Below are positions 1 through 5,940 of a stretch of DNA of 6,092 nucleotides, piece after piece. Made by a program: the position numbers and the translations under genes. Below the pieces are notes generated by a model. The model ran no database searches, was not told the DNA's origin, and was given only the letters and a program-made list of their open reading frames with translations. Positions within the stretch are counted from its first letter, which is position 1, and each line of letters starts with the position of its first letter. This DNA comes from Christensenella sp. UBA5893 (GTDB taxonomy: Bacteria; Bacillota; Clostridia; Christensenellales; UBA1242), in NCBI GenBank assembly GCA_002431905.1, contig DJER01000025.1, positions 33,048-39,139 on the forward strand. The letters run 5' to 3'.

Positions 1-92
1 ACTACGCAATACTTTGTTTACTGTCAAATTTCCCACACAGTCATTTGGGCAACCAAATTCCTGCGTTGATGCATTGGTGTACTCCGTAAGCA

Positions 93-139
93 GTTGAGAT
101 TTCTCCATTGCCCGTCAGGGAATCGTTGGTCGAAATGAC
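93..139 (+). repeat. 47-bp repeat, copy A (forward)
   Basis: It begins with GTTGAGATTTCTCC and ends with GTCGAAATGAC, with a 22-base core between that differs from every other copy. The ends are the exact reverse complement of the ends of copy C (217-263). The core holds a short CCC-GTCA-GGG hairpin. It lies in the gene-free left flank and overlaps no convincing gene. It resembles REP/BIME-type intergenic repeats; the family is not identified from sequence alone. Confidence 0.8.
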
Positions 140-152
140 TATTTGATAGACA

Positions 153-199
153 ATTGAGATTTTTTGTTGTGTGCTTGAAGGTGTCATATTTGAAATGAC
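153..199 (+). repeat. 47-bp repeat, copy B (forward, degenerate)
   Basis: This copy has the same length and orientation as copy A and lies exactly 60 bases downstream of it. The left end reads ATTGAGATTTTTT and the right end TTTGAAATGAC, so both ends have drifted from the consensus. With copy C it forms a long imperfect inverted repeat around the 17-base AT-rich spacer at 200-216, which could fold as one large hairpin in RNA or single-stranded DNA. Confidence 0.6.
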
Positions 200-216
200 T
201 ATAAAAAAATATTTAT

Positions 217-263
217 GTCATTTCGACACACTCTCCAGAGTGTGACTTTGGAGAAATCTCAAC
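217..263 (-). repeat. 47-bp repeat, copy C (inverted)
   Basis: This is the best-preserved inverted copy, from GTCATTTCGAC at 217 to GGAGAAATCTCAAC at 263. Its core is a perfect palindrome: CACACTCT (227-234), a CC loop, then AGAGTGTG (237-244). An outer pairing ATTTC (220-224) with GAAAT (253-257) is also possible, so the unit folds as a two-tier hairpin. It ends about 45 bases upstream of the probable pnuC promoter. Confidence 0.8.
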
Positions 264-307
264 ACTATAAAAATGGTAGACAAATGCAATTTATGCAGTT
301 ATTAAAA

Positions 308-336
308 TTGGTTTAATTTGATTATAAAAATATATA
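308..336 (+). promoter_or_regulatory. possible promoter of the pnuC-type gene
   Basis: TTGGTT (308-313) and TATATA (331-336) are separated by 17 bases and stand about 28 bases before the start codon. The surroundings are so AT-rich that other -10 choices such as TATAAA (335-340) are equally plausible, so the exact boxes are uncertain. No riboswitch fold was recognised between 264 and 364. Confidence 0.3.
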
Positions 337-364
337 TAAAATACAAAAAGGATAAATAAAAATA

Positions 365-1219
365 ATGGAAAATAATAATGAAGTTGGCAATAATAATGTT
401 GCCAATGATGAAATAAAAAATGAAGTTGTTTTAGATGAAAAAAATAAAACAACAAAAAAGAAAAATATATTTGTAAGGGTATGGCAATACTTTACAACTT
501 ATGAAAAAATTTGGTTATTTGTACTTTGGTCAGCAGGTATAACACTTGGAATTTTATTCCCAGAAGGTGAAGTTTGGTGGGTACAAATGTTTGCTATGAT
601 TACTTTGGTTGGTGGTTGTACATGTGAATTGCTACTTTCAAAGCAATCAAAATGGGCATTTATTATATCGTTCTTTTTCTATGACTTAACACAAATTGTT
701 GTTTATGTCGCAAATGGATATTATGTTAGTGCATTGTTTGAAGTTTTGTTCTGGTGTCCAATGCTATTTATATCTTTCTTTGCTTGGGATAAAAAGAAAG
801 ACCAAGAAGATGCAAATTTAACACAAGTAAAAGCGATTAACTATAAAAAAGAAGCAGTAATGTTTGTTGGCGTTCTCGTTATTTCAATCGGAATGGGAGT
901 ATTATTTACATTTGCAGGAACTTGGTTCCCAGGAACATGGTTTAGTGGATTAAGTGAACATTGGTATATTGATGCAATCGCAAACACATTTAGCGTATGT
1001 AATGGGTTATTCTTGTGGTTTAGATACAAAGAACAATGGATTGCATGGCTCGGTGTTACTGTATGCGAAAGCATTATGTGGATATTAAGCAAACAATGGG
1101 TAATGCTTATTTTGGAACTTGGATATTTGACTAATACTATTTATGGTTACATCAAATGGACGAAATATGTAAAAAATCATAAAAATGAAGATAAACCTAT
1201 GGAAATTTCAAAAAAATAG
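365..1219 (+). CDS. pnuC: PnuC-family transporter (nicotinamide riboside or related vitamin)
   Basis: This is a 284-residue membrane protein of the PnuC family. The family carries out facilitated uptake of nicotinamide riboside; relatives (PnuT, PnuX) take thiamine or riboflavin. Residues 1-38 are a hydrophilic Asn/Lys/Glu-rich cytoplasmic tail. Seven or eight hydrophobic segments follow, at about 48-66, 71-91, 98-116, 122-141, 164-184, 203-220, 227-241 and 245-262. The family hallmarks are the RYKEQW motif at 220-225 and TNTIYGYIKW at 256-265. The start at 365 is preceded by AAAAGGA (346-352), a modest binding site with a 12-base gap. The stop lies 27 bases before the acetyltransferase gene, so the two probably share a transcript. 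The substrate cannot be set from sequence: no NAD kinase or NadR domain and no recognisable TPP or FMN riboswitch is attached. The family call is firm and the substrate is inferred. Confidence 0.88.
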   Translation: MENNNEVGNNNVANDEIKNEVVLDEKNKTTKKKNIFVRVWQYFTTYEKIWLFVLWSAGITLGILFPEGEVWWVQMFAMITLVGGCTCELLLSKQSKWAFIISFFFYDLTQIVVYVANGYYVSALFEVLFWCPMLFISFFAWDKKKDQEDANLTQVKAINYKKEAVMFVGVLVISIGMGVLFTFAGTWFPGTWFSGLSEHWYIDAIANTFSVCNGLFLWFRYKEQWIAWLGVTVCESIMWILSKQWVMLILELGYLTNTIYGYIKWTKYVKNHKNEDKPMEISKK

Positions 1220-1228
1220 TGATATAAT
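1200..1228 (+). promoter_or_regulatory. possible internal promoter before the GNAT gene
   Basis: A perfect TATAAT (1223-1228) sits in the pnuC-GNAT gap, with TGGAAA (1200-1205, four of six consensus bases) 17 bases upstream. Transcription would begin near 1235, right at the ribosome binding site, giving a very short leader. TATAAT is easily found by chance in DNA this AT-rich, so this is only a candidate for independent expression of the second gene. Confidence 0.3.
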
Positions 1229-1246
1229 ATTTTTGAAGGTGAAAAA

Positions 1247-1696
1247 ATGAAAGTTAAAGTAGGCAAAAAAGAGTTTGATTCAAAAATCTTATTTAATACA
1301 GAAGAAAATTCCTATCGTATTGAAATTTTGGATAATTCAAACGTAATGGGCTATGCAACATTTAGGATAAAAAGAAACAGATACCAAGATTCAATTTGGC
1401 TTTATAAAATTGAAACATATCCAAAGTATGCACATACTGGAGTTGGAACGGCAACAATAAATTTGCTTGAATATTTTGCTTTGCAAAACAAAGCACAAGT
1501 TGTTGAAGGTAAGTTCTATCCAGAAAATGAATTTGCAAAACCATTTTATAACAAATATGGCTATTCAATCGAAAAAGAAGATTATGAAACCTATATTTAC
1601 AAAGCATTGGATTATAAAAAAATAAAAGAAAACATTGAGCCAAACATAACAAAATATGAAGAACAACTTGATGAACAAAGTGAATTAAATATGTAA
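1247..1696 (+). CDS. GNAT-family N-acetyltransferase
   Basis: This 149-residue soluble protein has the layout of the GCN5-related acetyltransferases, which move an acetyl group from acetyl-CoA to an amine. N-terminal strands run through about 22-57. Motif A, the pyrophosphate-binding loop, follows as YPKYAHTGVGTA (58-69), a match to the family's Q/R-x-x-G-x-G/A pattern with His at the usual Gln/Arg position, and then helix INLLEYFALQ. The motif B region is NEFAKPFYNKYGYSIE (94-109), the usual A..FY.k.Gf signature. The last 25 or so residues are a charged tail beyond the domain. The start is supported by GAAGGTG (1235-1241), five bases before the ATG. It follows pnuC by 27 bases and is probably co-transcribed. 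Substrate unknown: small molecule, peptide and protein N-termini are all possible. Confidence 0.85.
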   Translation: MKVKVGKKEFDSKILFNTEENSYRIEILDNSNVMGYATFRIKRNRYQDSIWLYKIETYPKYAHTGVGTATINLLEYFALQNKAQVVEGKFYPENEFAKPFYNKYGYSIEKEDYETYIYKALDYKKIKENIEPNITKYEEQLDEQSELNM

Positions 1697-1697
1697 T

Positions 1698-1740
1698 AAA
1701 AAAAATCTACGAAAATAAATTTGTTTCGTAGATTTTTTTA
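1698..1740. terminator. bidirectional intrinsic terminator between converging genes
   Basis: The left arm (eight A from 1698, then TCTACGAAA to 1714) pairs with TTTCGTAGA (1724-1732) and seven T (1733-1739) around a 9-base loop. Each strand therefore ends with a stem followed by a T run. It closes the pnuC-GNAT unit on the plus strand and the 150-residue gene on the minus strand. The minus-strand stop codon (TAA, 1738-1740) lies inside the terminator's end. Confidence 0.9.
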
Positions 1741-2190
1741 TAGTGAGAATTGGTCATTTTTATTATTTTCATGTTCAAGATAGTTTTCAAAACTTTCACA
1801 AGCTTCATAAAGTTCTTCGCTTGTTTGTCTTTCTGGACCATCACTGTCAAGACAATCAATCATTCTTGCAAATTTGATAAGTTCTTCCTTTGAAAGTTTT
1901 TTGCCAGCAAGTTTTGAACAAATATGAAAAGGTTTTCTATATCTGTTGTTTCTTCTTTCTTTTTTTATTGTAAGGCTATACAATTCTTCTGGGAATTCTC
2001 TTACAACTGCAGTTTTTGTTTGATTTTCATCAGTTGGAACAATTTTATATTTATCTCCGCATTTTTTAACCAAAACAAAATTGCTTCTATCTTTTAGTAT
2101 ATTTCTTCCAATAACATATCCATAATCATTGGTGTCAAAAGAGTGAACATGATATAATTTTACAATTCTCAAATCATTTACGTTAGTCAT
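1738..2190 (-). CDS. hypothetical protein, 150 residues
   Basis: I do not recognise this protein. The coding region is well supported: the ATG at 2190 is preceded by a strong AAAAGGAG (2206-2199) with an 8-base gap and by a near-consensus promoter. It has no signal peptide or membrane segment, so it is probably cytoplasmic. The first 75 residues alternate hydrophobic and polar positions as in beta-strands (for example RIVKLYHVHSF and NFVLVKK). A basic patch KKERRNNRYRK lies at 76-86. A helical, acidic C-terminal half (about 98-141) contains KLSKEELIKFARMIDCL and SEELYEACESFENYLEHE. Cysteines at 44, 91, 113 and 131 form no CxxC pair. The basic patch could bind nucleic acid, but nothing else supports that. 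It is transcribed away from uvrA and converges on the GNAT gene. It may be a lineage-restricted family. Confidence 0.8.
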   Translation of the reverse strand: MTNVNDLRIVKLYHVHSFDTNDYGYVIGRNILKDRSNFVLVKKCGDKYKIVPTDENQTKTAVVREFPEELYSLTIKKERRNNRYRKPFHICSKLAGKKLSKEELIKFARMIDCLDSDGPERQTSEELYEACESFENYLEHENNKNDQFSL

Positions 2191-2219
2191 TTTTTCTTCT
2201 CCTTTTGAATATTTCTTTA

Positions 2220-2238
2220 TCGGTCTTTTTTACACCGA
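2220..2238 (-). other. small hairpin in the leader of the 150-residue gene
   Basis: On the minus strand TCGGT (2238-2234) pairs with ACCGA (2224-2220) around a 9-base A-rich loop. It lies just after the predicted transcription start and upstream of the ribosome binding site. With a 5-bp stem it is too small to be called a riboswitch, but could act as a 5' stabiliser or protein-binding site. Confidence 0.35.
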
Positions 2239-2244
2239 AAGCGT

Positions 2245-2273
2245 ATTTTATACACTTTTACGGCACTTGTCAA
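2245..2273 (-). promoter_or_regulatory. sigma-A promoter of the 150-residue gene
   Basis: On the minus strand there is a perfect -35 TTGACA (2273-2268), exactly 17 bases, then -10 TAAAAT (2250-2245, five of six consensus bases). The predicted start is near 2238, giving a leader of about 48 bases. This is the closest match to consensus of the promoters serving genes within the window, so the unknown protein is probably well expressed. Confidence 0.8.
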
Positions 2274-2313
2274 GAGGTTTTTTAAATTTTTTTAAAAAAT
2301 TATTATTTACTAT

Positions 2314-2341
2314 TTTTCATATTAAAAAAATGTGGTATAAT
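2314..2341 (+). promoter_or_regulatory. uvrA promoter, extended -10
   Basis: GTGGTATAAT contains TATAAT (2336-2341) with TG two bases upstream, a perfect extended -10. A weak -35, TTTTCA (2314-2319), lies 16 bases upstream, and an A/T tract with the palindrome TTTTTTAAAAAA (2288-2299) sits where an UP element would be. Transcription should begin at about 2348-2351, at or next to the uvrA ATG. No CGAAC-N4-GTTCG SOS box is visible between 2191 and 2350. Confidence 0.75.
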
Positions 2342-2350
2342 ATAATTATT

Positions 2351-5164
2351 ATGGATAAATTTATTAAAGTTCGTGGTGCAAGAGAAAATAATTTAAAGAA
2401 TGTTAATGTTGACATTCCAAGAGATAAACTTGTTGTGTTTAGTGGTGTTAGTGGTAGTGGAAAGAGTACACTTGCTTTTGACACTATTTTTGCCGAGGGG
2501 CAAAGAAGATATATCGAAAGTTTGTCAAGTTATGCAAGAATGTTTTTGGGTCAAAGCCAAAAGCCAGATGTTGACCAAATTAGTGGACTTAGCCCAGCAA
2601 TATCTATCGACCAAAAAACAACAAGCCATAACCCAAGGTCAACCGTTGGAACTATAACCGAAATCTATGATTATATGCGTTTGCTTTATTCACGCATCGG
2701 TGTGCCATATTGTCCACATTGCAATGTGCCAATAAAAAAACAATCAATTGACCAAATTATAGACAAAATTTTGCAAAAGGAAGAAGGAACAAAAGTTATT
2801 GTTCTTGCTCCACTTGTAAGACAAAAAAAAGGCGCTCAAGAAAAATTATTTGAAAAGTTAAAAAAGAGTGGCTATGTTAGAGTTGAAGTTGATGGAATAA
2901 TTTACACTCTTGATGAAAAAATTGAACTTGATAAAAACAAAAAGCACGATGTTGCAGTAATTATAGATAGACTAGTCTTAAATAAAGATGTAAAACCAAG
3001 ACTTTTTGAAAGCGTTGAAACAGCAGTAAAACTTGGCGACGGTATTTGCCTTGTTGAAGTAAATGGCGAGAAAGAACTATTTTCAACATTATTTGCTTGC
3101 CCATCTTGTGGTTGGACATTAGGTGAGATAACTCCAAGGCTATTCTCGTTCAATAGCCCAATAGGTGCTTGTCCAAACTGCACAGGAATAGGGTACACAT
3201 TGGACATTGACGAAAGCAAAGTATTAAGAAATGCACATTTGTCCATTCGTGAAGGTGCGTTTAATATAACTGGTTGGAGTGGCGATAGAAACTCTATGGC
3301 AGGAATGTATTTTGAAATGCTTTCAAAAGCTTATGGAATTGACCTTAACTGCCCCGTAAGAGATTTGCCAAAAGACCAATTGGATATAATTCTTCATGGT
3401 AATGGTGGCGAAAAACTTGAAATGGAGATGCAAAATGCTCGTTTTTCTGGCAAATATAACGCATCTTTTGAAGGTATTGTAAACAATTTACGAAGAAGAT
3501 ACAAAGAAACTACAAGCGAATATATAAAGTTTGAAATTGGCAAGTTTATGGAAGAAATGACTTGCAAAACCTGTCATGGAAAAAGATTAAACGAACAAGC
3601 CCTTTCTGTTAAAATTGGTGGCAAGGATATTTTGGAAATGTCAAATATGAGTGTTATTGATTTGCTTGAATATATCGACACCCTTAAATTTGAAAAACAA
3701 GATATTCCAATAAGTGAACCGATATTAAAAGAAATCAAAGCAAGGCTTAACTTTTTGAAAGATGTTGGGCTTGGATATTTGTCACTTTCAAGAAGTGCCG
3801 AAACATTAAGTGGTGGCGAAAGCCAAAGAATAAGACTTGCCACTCAAATTGGTAGTGGACTTGTTGGTGTGCTTTATATTCTTGATGAACCTAGCATTGG
3901 ACTTCATCAAAGAGATAACGATAAGTTGCTTGCAACATTAAAACATTTAAGAGATTTGGGAAATAGTTTGATTGTTGTTGAGCATGATGAAGATACAATT
4001 CGTTCTGCTGACTATATTGTTGATGTTGGACCAAAAGCAGGTATTCATGGTGGCGAGATTGTTGCGTGTGGAAGTGTTCAAGATATAATCAATTCGCCAA
4101 AATCGATTACAGGCAAATATCTTTCTGGCGAAGAGAAAATTGAATATAGCAAAGAAAGAAGAAAGCCAAAAGACTTTTTGCATATTATTGGTGCAAAACA
4201 AAACAACTTGAATAACATAAATGTTGATATTCCACTTGGCGTGTTCACTTGTATAACCGGTGTTAGTGGGAGTGGGAAAAGTAGTTTGGTAAACGGCATA
4301 CTTTATCCATATTTGGCAAATGCTCTCAATGGTGCAAACAAACAACTTGGCAATGTGAAAGAAATTAAAGGAATTGAAACCCTTGACAAAGTAATTTGTA
4401 TTGACCAATCTCCAATAGGAAGAACTCCAAGAAGTAATCCGGCAACGTACACAGGAGTGTGGACACCAATTAGAGAACTTTTTGCAAAAACTGTTGATGC
4501 AAAAATGAAAGGTTACACATCTGGAAGATTTAGTTTTAATATTAAAGGTGGAAGATGTGAAACTTGTGAAGGTGCAGGTGTAAAGGAAATTGAAATGTAT
4601 TTCTTGCCAGATATCACTGTTCCTTGTGAAGTATGTAAAGGAAAAAGATATAACAGTGAAACATTGGAAGTAAAATACAAAGGCAAGTCTATTGCTGATG
4701 TTCTTGATATGACAGTTGAAGATGCTTGCAAGTTTTTTGAAAATATACCAAGCATCTATCCAAAAGTGAAAGCACTAAACGATGTGGGACTTGGATATAT
4801 CACATTGGGTCAAAGCTCAACAACATTAAGTGGCGGTGAAGCACAAAGAGTAAAACTTGCAACAGAACTATGTAAACGTAGCACAGGCAAGACAATTTAT
4901 ATACTAGATGAACCAACAACAGGACTTCATGTTGATGATGTAAAAAAACTTATTGCAATTTTGACAAAATTAGTGCAAAATAATAATACGGTTGTGGTAA
5001 TTGAACACAACCTAGATATGATTAAGTGTGCAGACTATATAATTGACCTTGGCCCAGAGGGTGGAAATGGTGGTGGAAACATCGTTGCCAAAGGTGCACC
5101 AGAAGAAGTTGTAAAGGTTAAGGGTAGTTACACAGGCGAATATCTTAAAAAGGTACTAGATTGA
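2351..5164 (+). CDS. uvrA: UvrA, excinuclease ABC subunit A
   Basis: UvrA is the DNA-damage sensor of nucleotide excision repair. As a dimer it finds bulky lesions and loads UvrB using two ABC ATPase sites. At 937 residues this is a full-length family member with every key motif. Site I: Walker A GVSGSGKS (32-39), signature LSGGE (486-490), Walker B VLYILDEP (507-514), His545. Site II: Walker A GVSGSGKS (637-644), LSGGE (826-830), Walker B ILDEP (851-855), His886. Zinc modules: C250/C253 with C274/C277, and the essential C736/C739 with C759/C762. Two further CxxC pairs (121/124, 405/408) are present. The start at 2351 fits the classic N-terminus MDKFIKVRGARENNLKNV. The frame is open back to a TTG at 2267, but that lies upstream of the promoter. 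No Shine-Dalgarno precedes the ATG. The stop overlaps the J-domain gene. Confidence 0.98.
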   Translation: MDKFIKVRGARENNLKNVNVDIPRDKLVVFSGVSGSGKSTLAFDTIFAEGQRRYIESLSSYARMFLGQSQKPDVDQISGLSPAISIDQKTTSHNPRSTVGTITEIYDYMRLLYSRIGVPYCPHCNVPIKKQSIDQIIDKILQKEEGTKVIVLAPLVRQKKGAQEKLFEKLKKSGYVRVEVDGIIYTLDEKIELDKNKKHDVAVIIDRLVLNKDVKPRLFESVETAVKLGDGICLVEVNGEKELFSTLFACPSCGWTLGEITPRLFSFNSPIGACPNCTGIGYTLDIDESKVLRNAHLSIREGAFNITGWSGDRNSMAGMYFEMLSKAYGIDLNCPVRDLPKDQLDIILHGNGGEKLEMEMQNARFSGKYNASFEGIVNNLRRRYKETTSEYIKFEIGKFMEEMTCKTCHGKRLNEQALSVKIGGKDILEMSNMSVIDLLEYIDTLKFEKQDIPISEPILKEIKARLNFLKDVGLGYLSLSRSAETLSGGESQRIRLATQIGSGLVGVLYILDEPSIGLHQRDNDKLLATLKHLRDLGNSLIVVEHDEDTIRSADYIVDVGPKAGIHGGEIVACGSVQDIINSPKSITGKYLSGEEKIEYSKERRKPKDFLHIIGAKQNNLNNINVDIPLGVFTCITGVSGSGKSSLVNGILYPYLANALNGANKQLGNVKEIKGIETLDKVICIDQSPIGRTPRSNPATYTGVWTPIRELFAKTVDAKMKGYTSGRFSFNIKGGRCETCEGAGVKEIEMYFLPDITVPCEVCKGKRYNSETLEVKYKGKSIADVLDMTVEDACKFFENIPSIYPKVKALNDVGLGYITLGQSSTTLSGGEAQRVKLATELCKRSTGKTIYILDEPTTGLHVDDVKKLIAILTKLVQNNNTVVVIEHNLDMIKCADYIIDLGPEGGNGGGNIVAKGAPEEVVKVKGSYTGEYLKKVLD
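5147..5154 (+). promoter_or_regulatory. ribosome binding site within uvrA for the J-domain gene
   Basis: AAAAAGGT lies in the last uvrA codons, six bases before the TTG at 5161. It supports a TTG start and translational coupling, because the ribosome that ends uvrA at 5164 is already on top of the next start. Confidence 0.6.
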
Positions 5165-5676
5165 TAAATTATTATAAAGAGTTAGGTGTAAATAGGAATG
5201 CAAGTAGGCAAGAAATAAAGCTTGCTTATTTGTCTATGCTAAAAAAATATCATCCGGATGTTTATGATGGTGACCCAGAGTTCGCCCAAAATAAAACAGC
5301 ATTAATCAATGAATGTTATGCAACACTCAAAGATGATGAAAAAAGAAAGGCATATGATATTGAACTTGAAAAGTTTGAACCAAAGCAAGAGCAAACAAAC
5401 AAAACAAAAAGTGAAGATGACTTTGTTTTAAGAGAGTTCTTTAGAAGATTTAAAACCAATCTACACAAAGATAAACCTCAAAAAGAAAAAAAACAAAAAA
5501 TAAAAACCAATTTACAAAAAACAAAAGTACAAAAAAACGAAAAAGAAGATTCTCAAGTAACAAAAGTTTGTGAAGATGACAGCGAAAAACGAGAAAATAA
5601 AAAACTAACAATATACATAATAATCATATTAGCAATAATTCTTGGCATAATTGCTTTGTGTATGATAATTGATTAA
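5161..5676 (+). CDS. J-domain co-chaperone with C-terminal membrane anchor
   Basis: This is a 171-residue class III J-protein. J-domains stimulate DnaK-type ATPases and recruit them to a site or client. The J-domain spans about 2-68: INYYKELGV opening, helix II EIKLAYLSMLKKY (18-30), the diagnostic HPD at 31-33, then helices III and IV ending at KRKAYD. A lysine-rich linker (about 72-148) contains a duplicated 14-residue stretch, KTNLHKDKPQKEKK (98-111) and KTNLQKTKVQKNEK (115-128). A single hydrophobic segment at 149-170 ends the protein, so it is tail-anchored with the J-domain in the cytoplasm. There is no Gly/Phe or zinc region, so it is not DnaJ itself. The TTG start sits in TTGA, overlapping the uvrA stop by four bases; no later start keeps the YYKELGV motif. 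The chaperone role is firm; client and any repair link are unknown. Confidence 0.88.
   Translation: MINYYKELGVNRNASRQEIKLAYLSMLKKYHPDVYDGDPEFAQNKTALINECYATLKDDEKRKAYDIELEKFEPKQEQTNKTKSEDDFVLREFFRRFKTNLHKDKPQKEKKQKIKTNLQKTKVQKNEKEDSQVTKVCEDDSEKRENKKLTIYIIIILAIILGIIALCMIID
5452..5544 (+). repeat. 51-bp-period duplication in the J-protein linker
   Basis: Two related stretches, 5452-5493 and 5503-5544, each begin AAAACCAAT and encode K-T-N-L-x-K-x-K-x-Q-K. They are 51 bases (17 codons) apart, so the frame is kept. This looks like a diverged internal tandem duplication that lengthened the basic linker between J-domain and membrane anchor. Confidence 0.6.
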
Positions 5677-5707
5677 CAAAAACACCCATAAATATGGGTG
5701 ATTTTTG
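5677..5707 (+). terminator. intrinsic terminator after the uvrA-J-protein unit
   Basis: CACCCATA (5683-5690) pairs perfectly with TATGGGTG (5693-5700) around an AA (in practice a 4-base loop). It is flanked by five A before and five T after (5702-5706), with A5701 between. It begins directly after the stop codon. The A run upstream would also allow weak termination from the other strand. Confidence 0.88.
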
Positions 5708-5719
5708 TATTGAAAAGCA

Positions 5720-5766
5720 GTTGAGATTTCTCGTGAGTAGGTCTTTGCGGGTTAACTTGAAATGAC
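5720..5766 (+). repeat. 47-bp repeat, copy D (forward)
   Basis: It runs from GTTGAGATTTCTC at 5720 to TTGAAATGAC at 5766, again exactly 47 bases, with a core unlike the others. It starts 12 bases after the terminator. The next inverted end begins 16 bases later, mirroring the B-C pair of the left cluster, which has a 17-base gap. Confidence 0.75.
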
Positions 5767-5782
5767 TATTTTATATCACATC

Positions 5783-5940
5783 GTCATTTCGACACACACA
5801 TCGCAGTATGGCATCAACCTTGCGTCAAAACACCCGCTTGTACTCATTTTGAATGCAATGCATCCAAAATTTCGGTTTGCACGCTCGGTTTTTCCTTTCG
5901 CCAAAAACAACAACTGTTTTTGGGGTGCCCCGTATAAAAG
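5783..5940. repeat. 158-bp segment bounded by 14-bp direct repeats
   Basis: GTCATTTCGACACA occurs at 5783-5796 and again at 5941-5954. The first copy is the left end of an inverted 47-bp unit that never reaches its right end; the second continues into a complete unit. Between them lies a more G+C-rich stretch with a 25-base near-palindrome (5846-5870), a stem CCAAAAAC / GTTTTTGG (5901-5908 with 5916-5923) and GGGGTGCCCC (5922-5931). On the minus strand a 59-codon frame is open from an ATG at 5955 to a stop ending at 5776, without a ribosome binding site. It reads as an insertion or nested repeat, not a confident gene. Confidence 0.5.
5846..5870. repeat. 25-base near-perfect palindrome
   Basis: The two 12-base arms, starting ATTTTG and ending CAAAAT, pair around a central A with a single A/C mismatch. 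It contains TGCAATGCA at its centre. It lies inside the 158-bp segment and has no T run, so it is not a terminator. Confidence 0.65.

Noticed and set aside
93..263. CRISPR array
   Set aside because: The repeats are few, lie in both orientations, have variable cores rather than variable spacers, and no cas gene is present.
264..364. Possible NAD+-II or TPP riboswitch upstream of pnuC
   Set aside because: The leader is short and AT-rich. Only a 4-base TGCA/TGCA pairing is visible, and no conserved riboswitch core such as CTGAGA was found.
2267..2350. Upstream TTG start extending UvrA by 28 residues
   Set aside because: The extra residues match no UvrA N-terminus and lie upstream of the TATAAT promoter. 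The ATG at 2351 gives the standard family start.
3947..4408. 153-codon minus-strand frame (and shorter ones) inside uvrA
   Set aside because: These are shadows of the well-conserved uvrA coding frame, with no promoter or ribosome site of their own.
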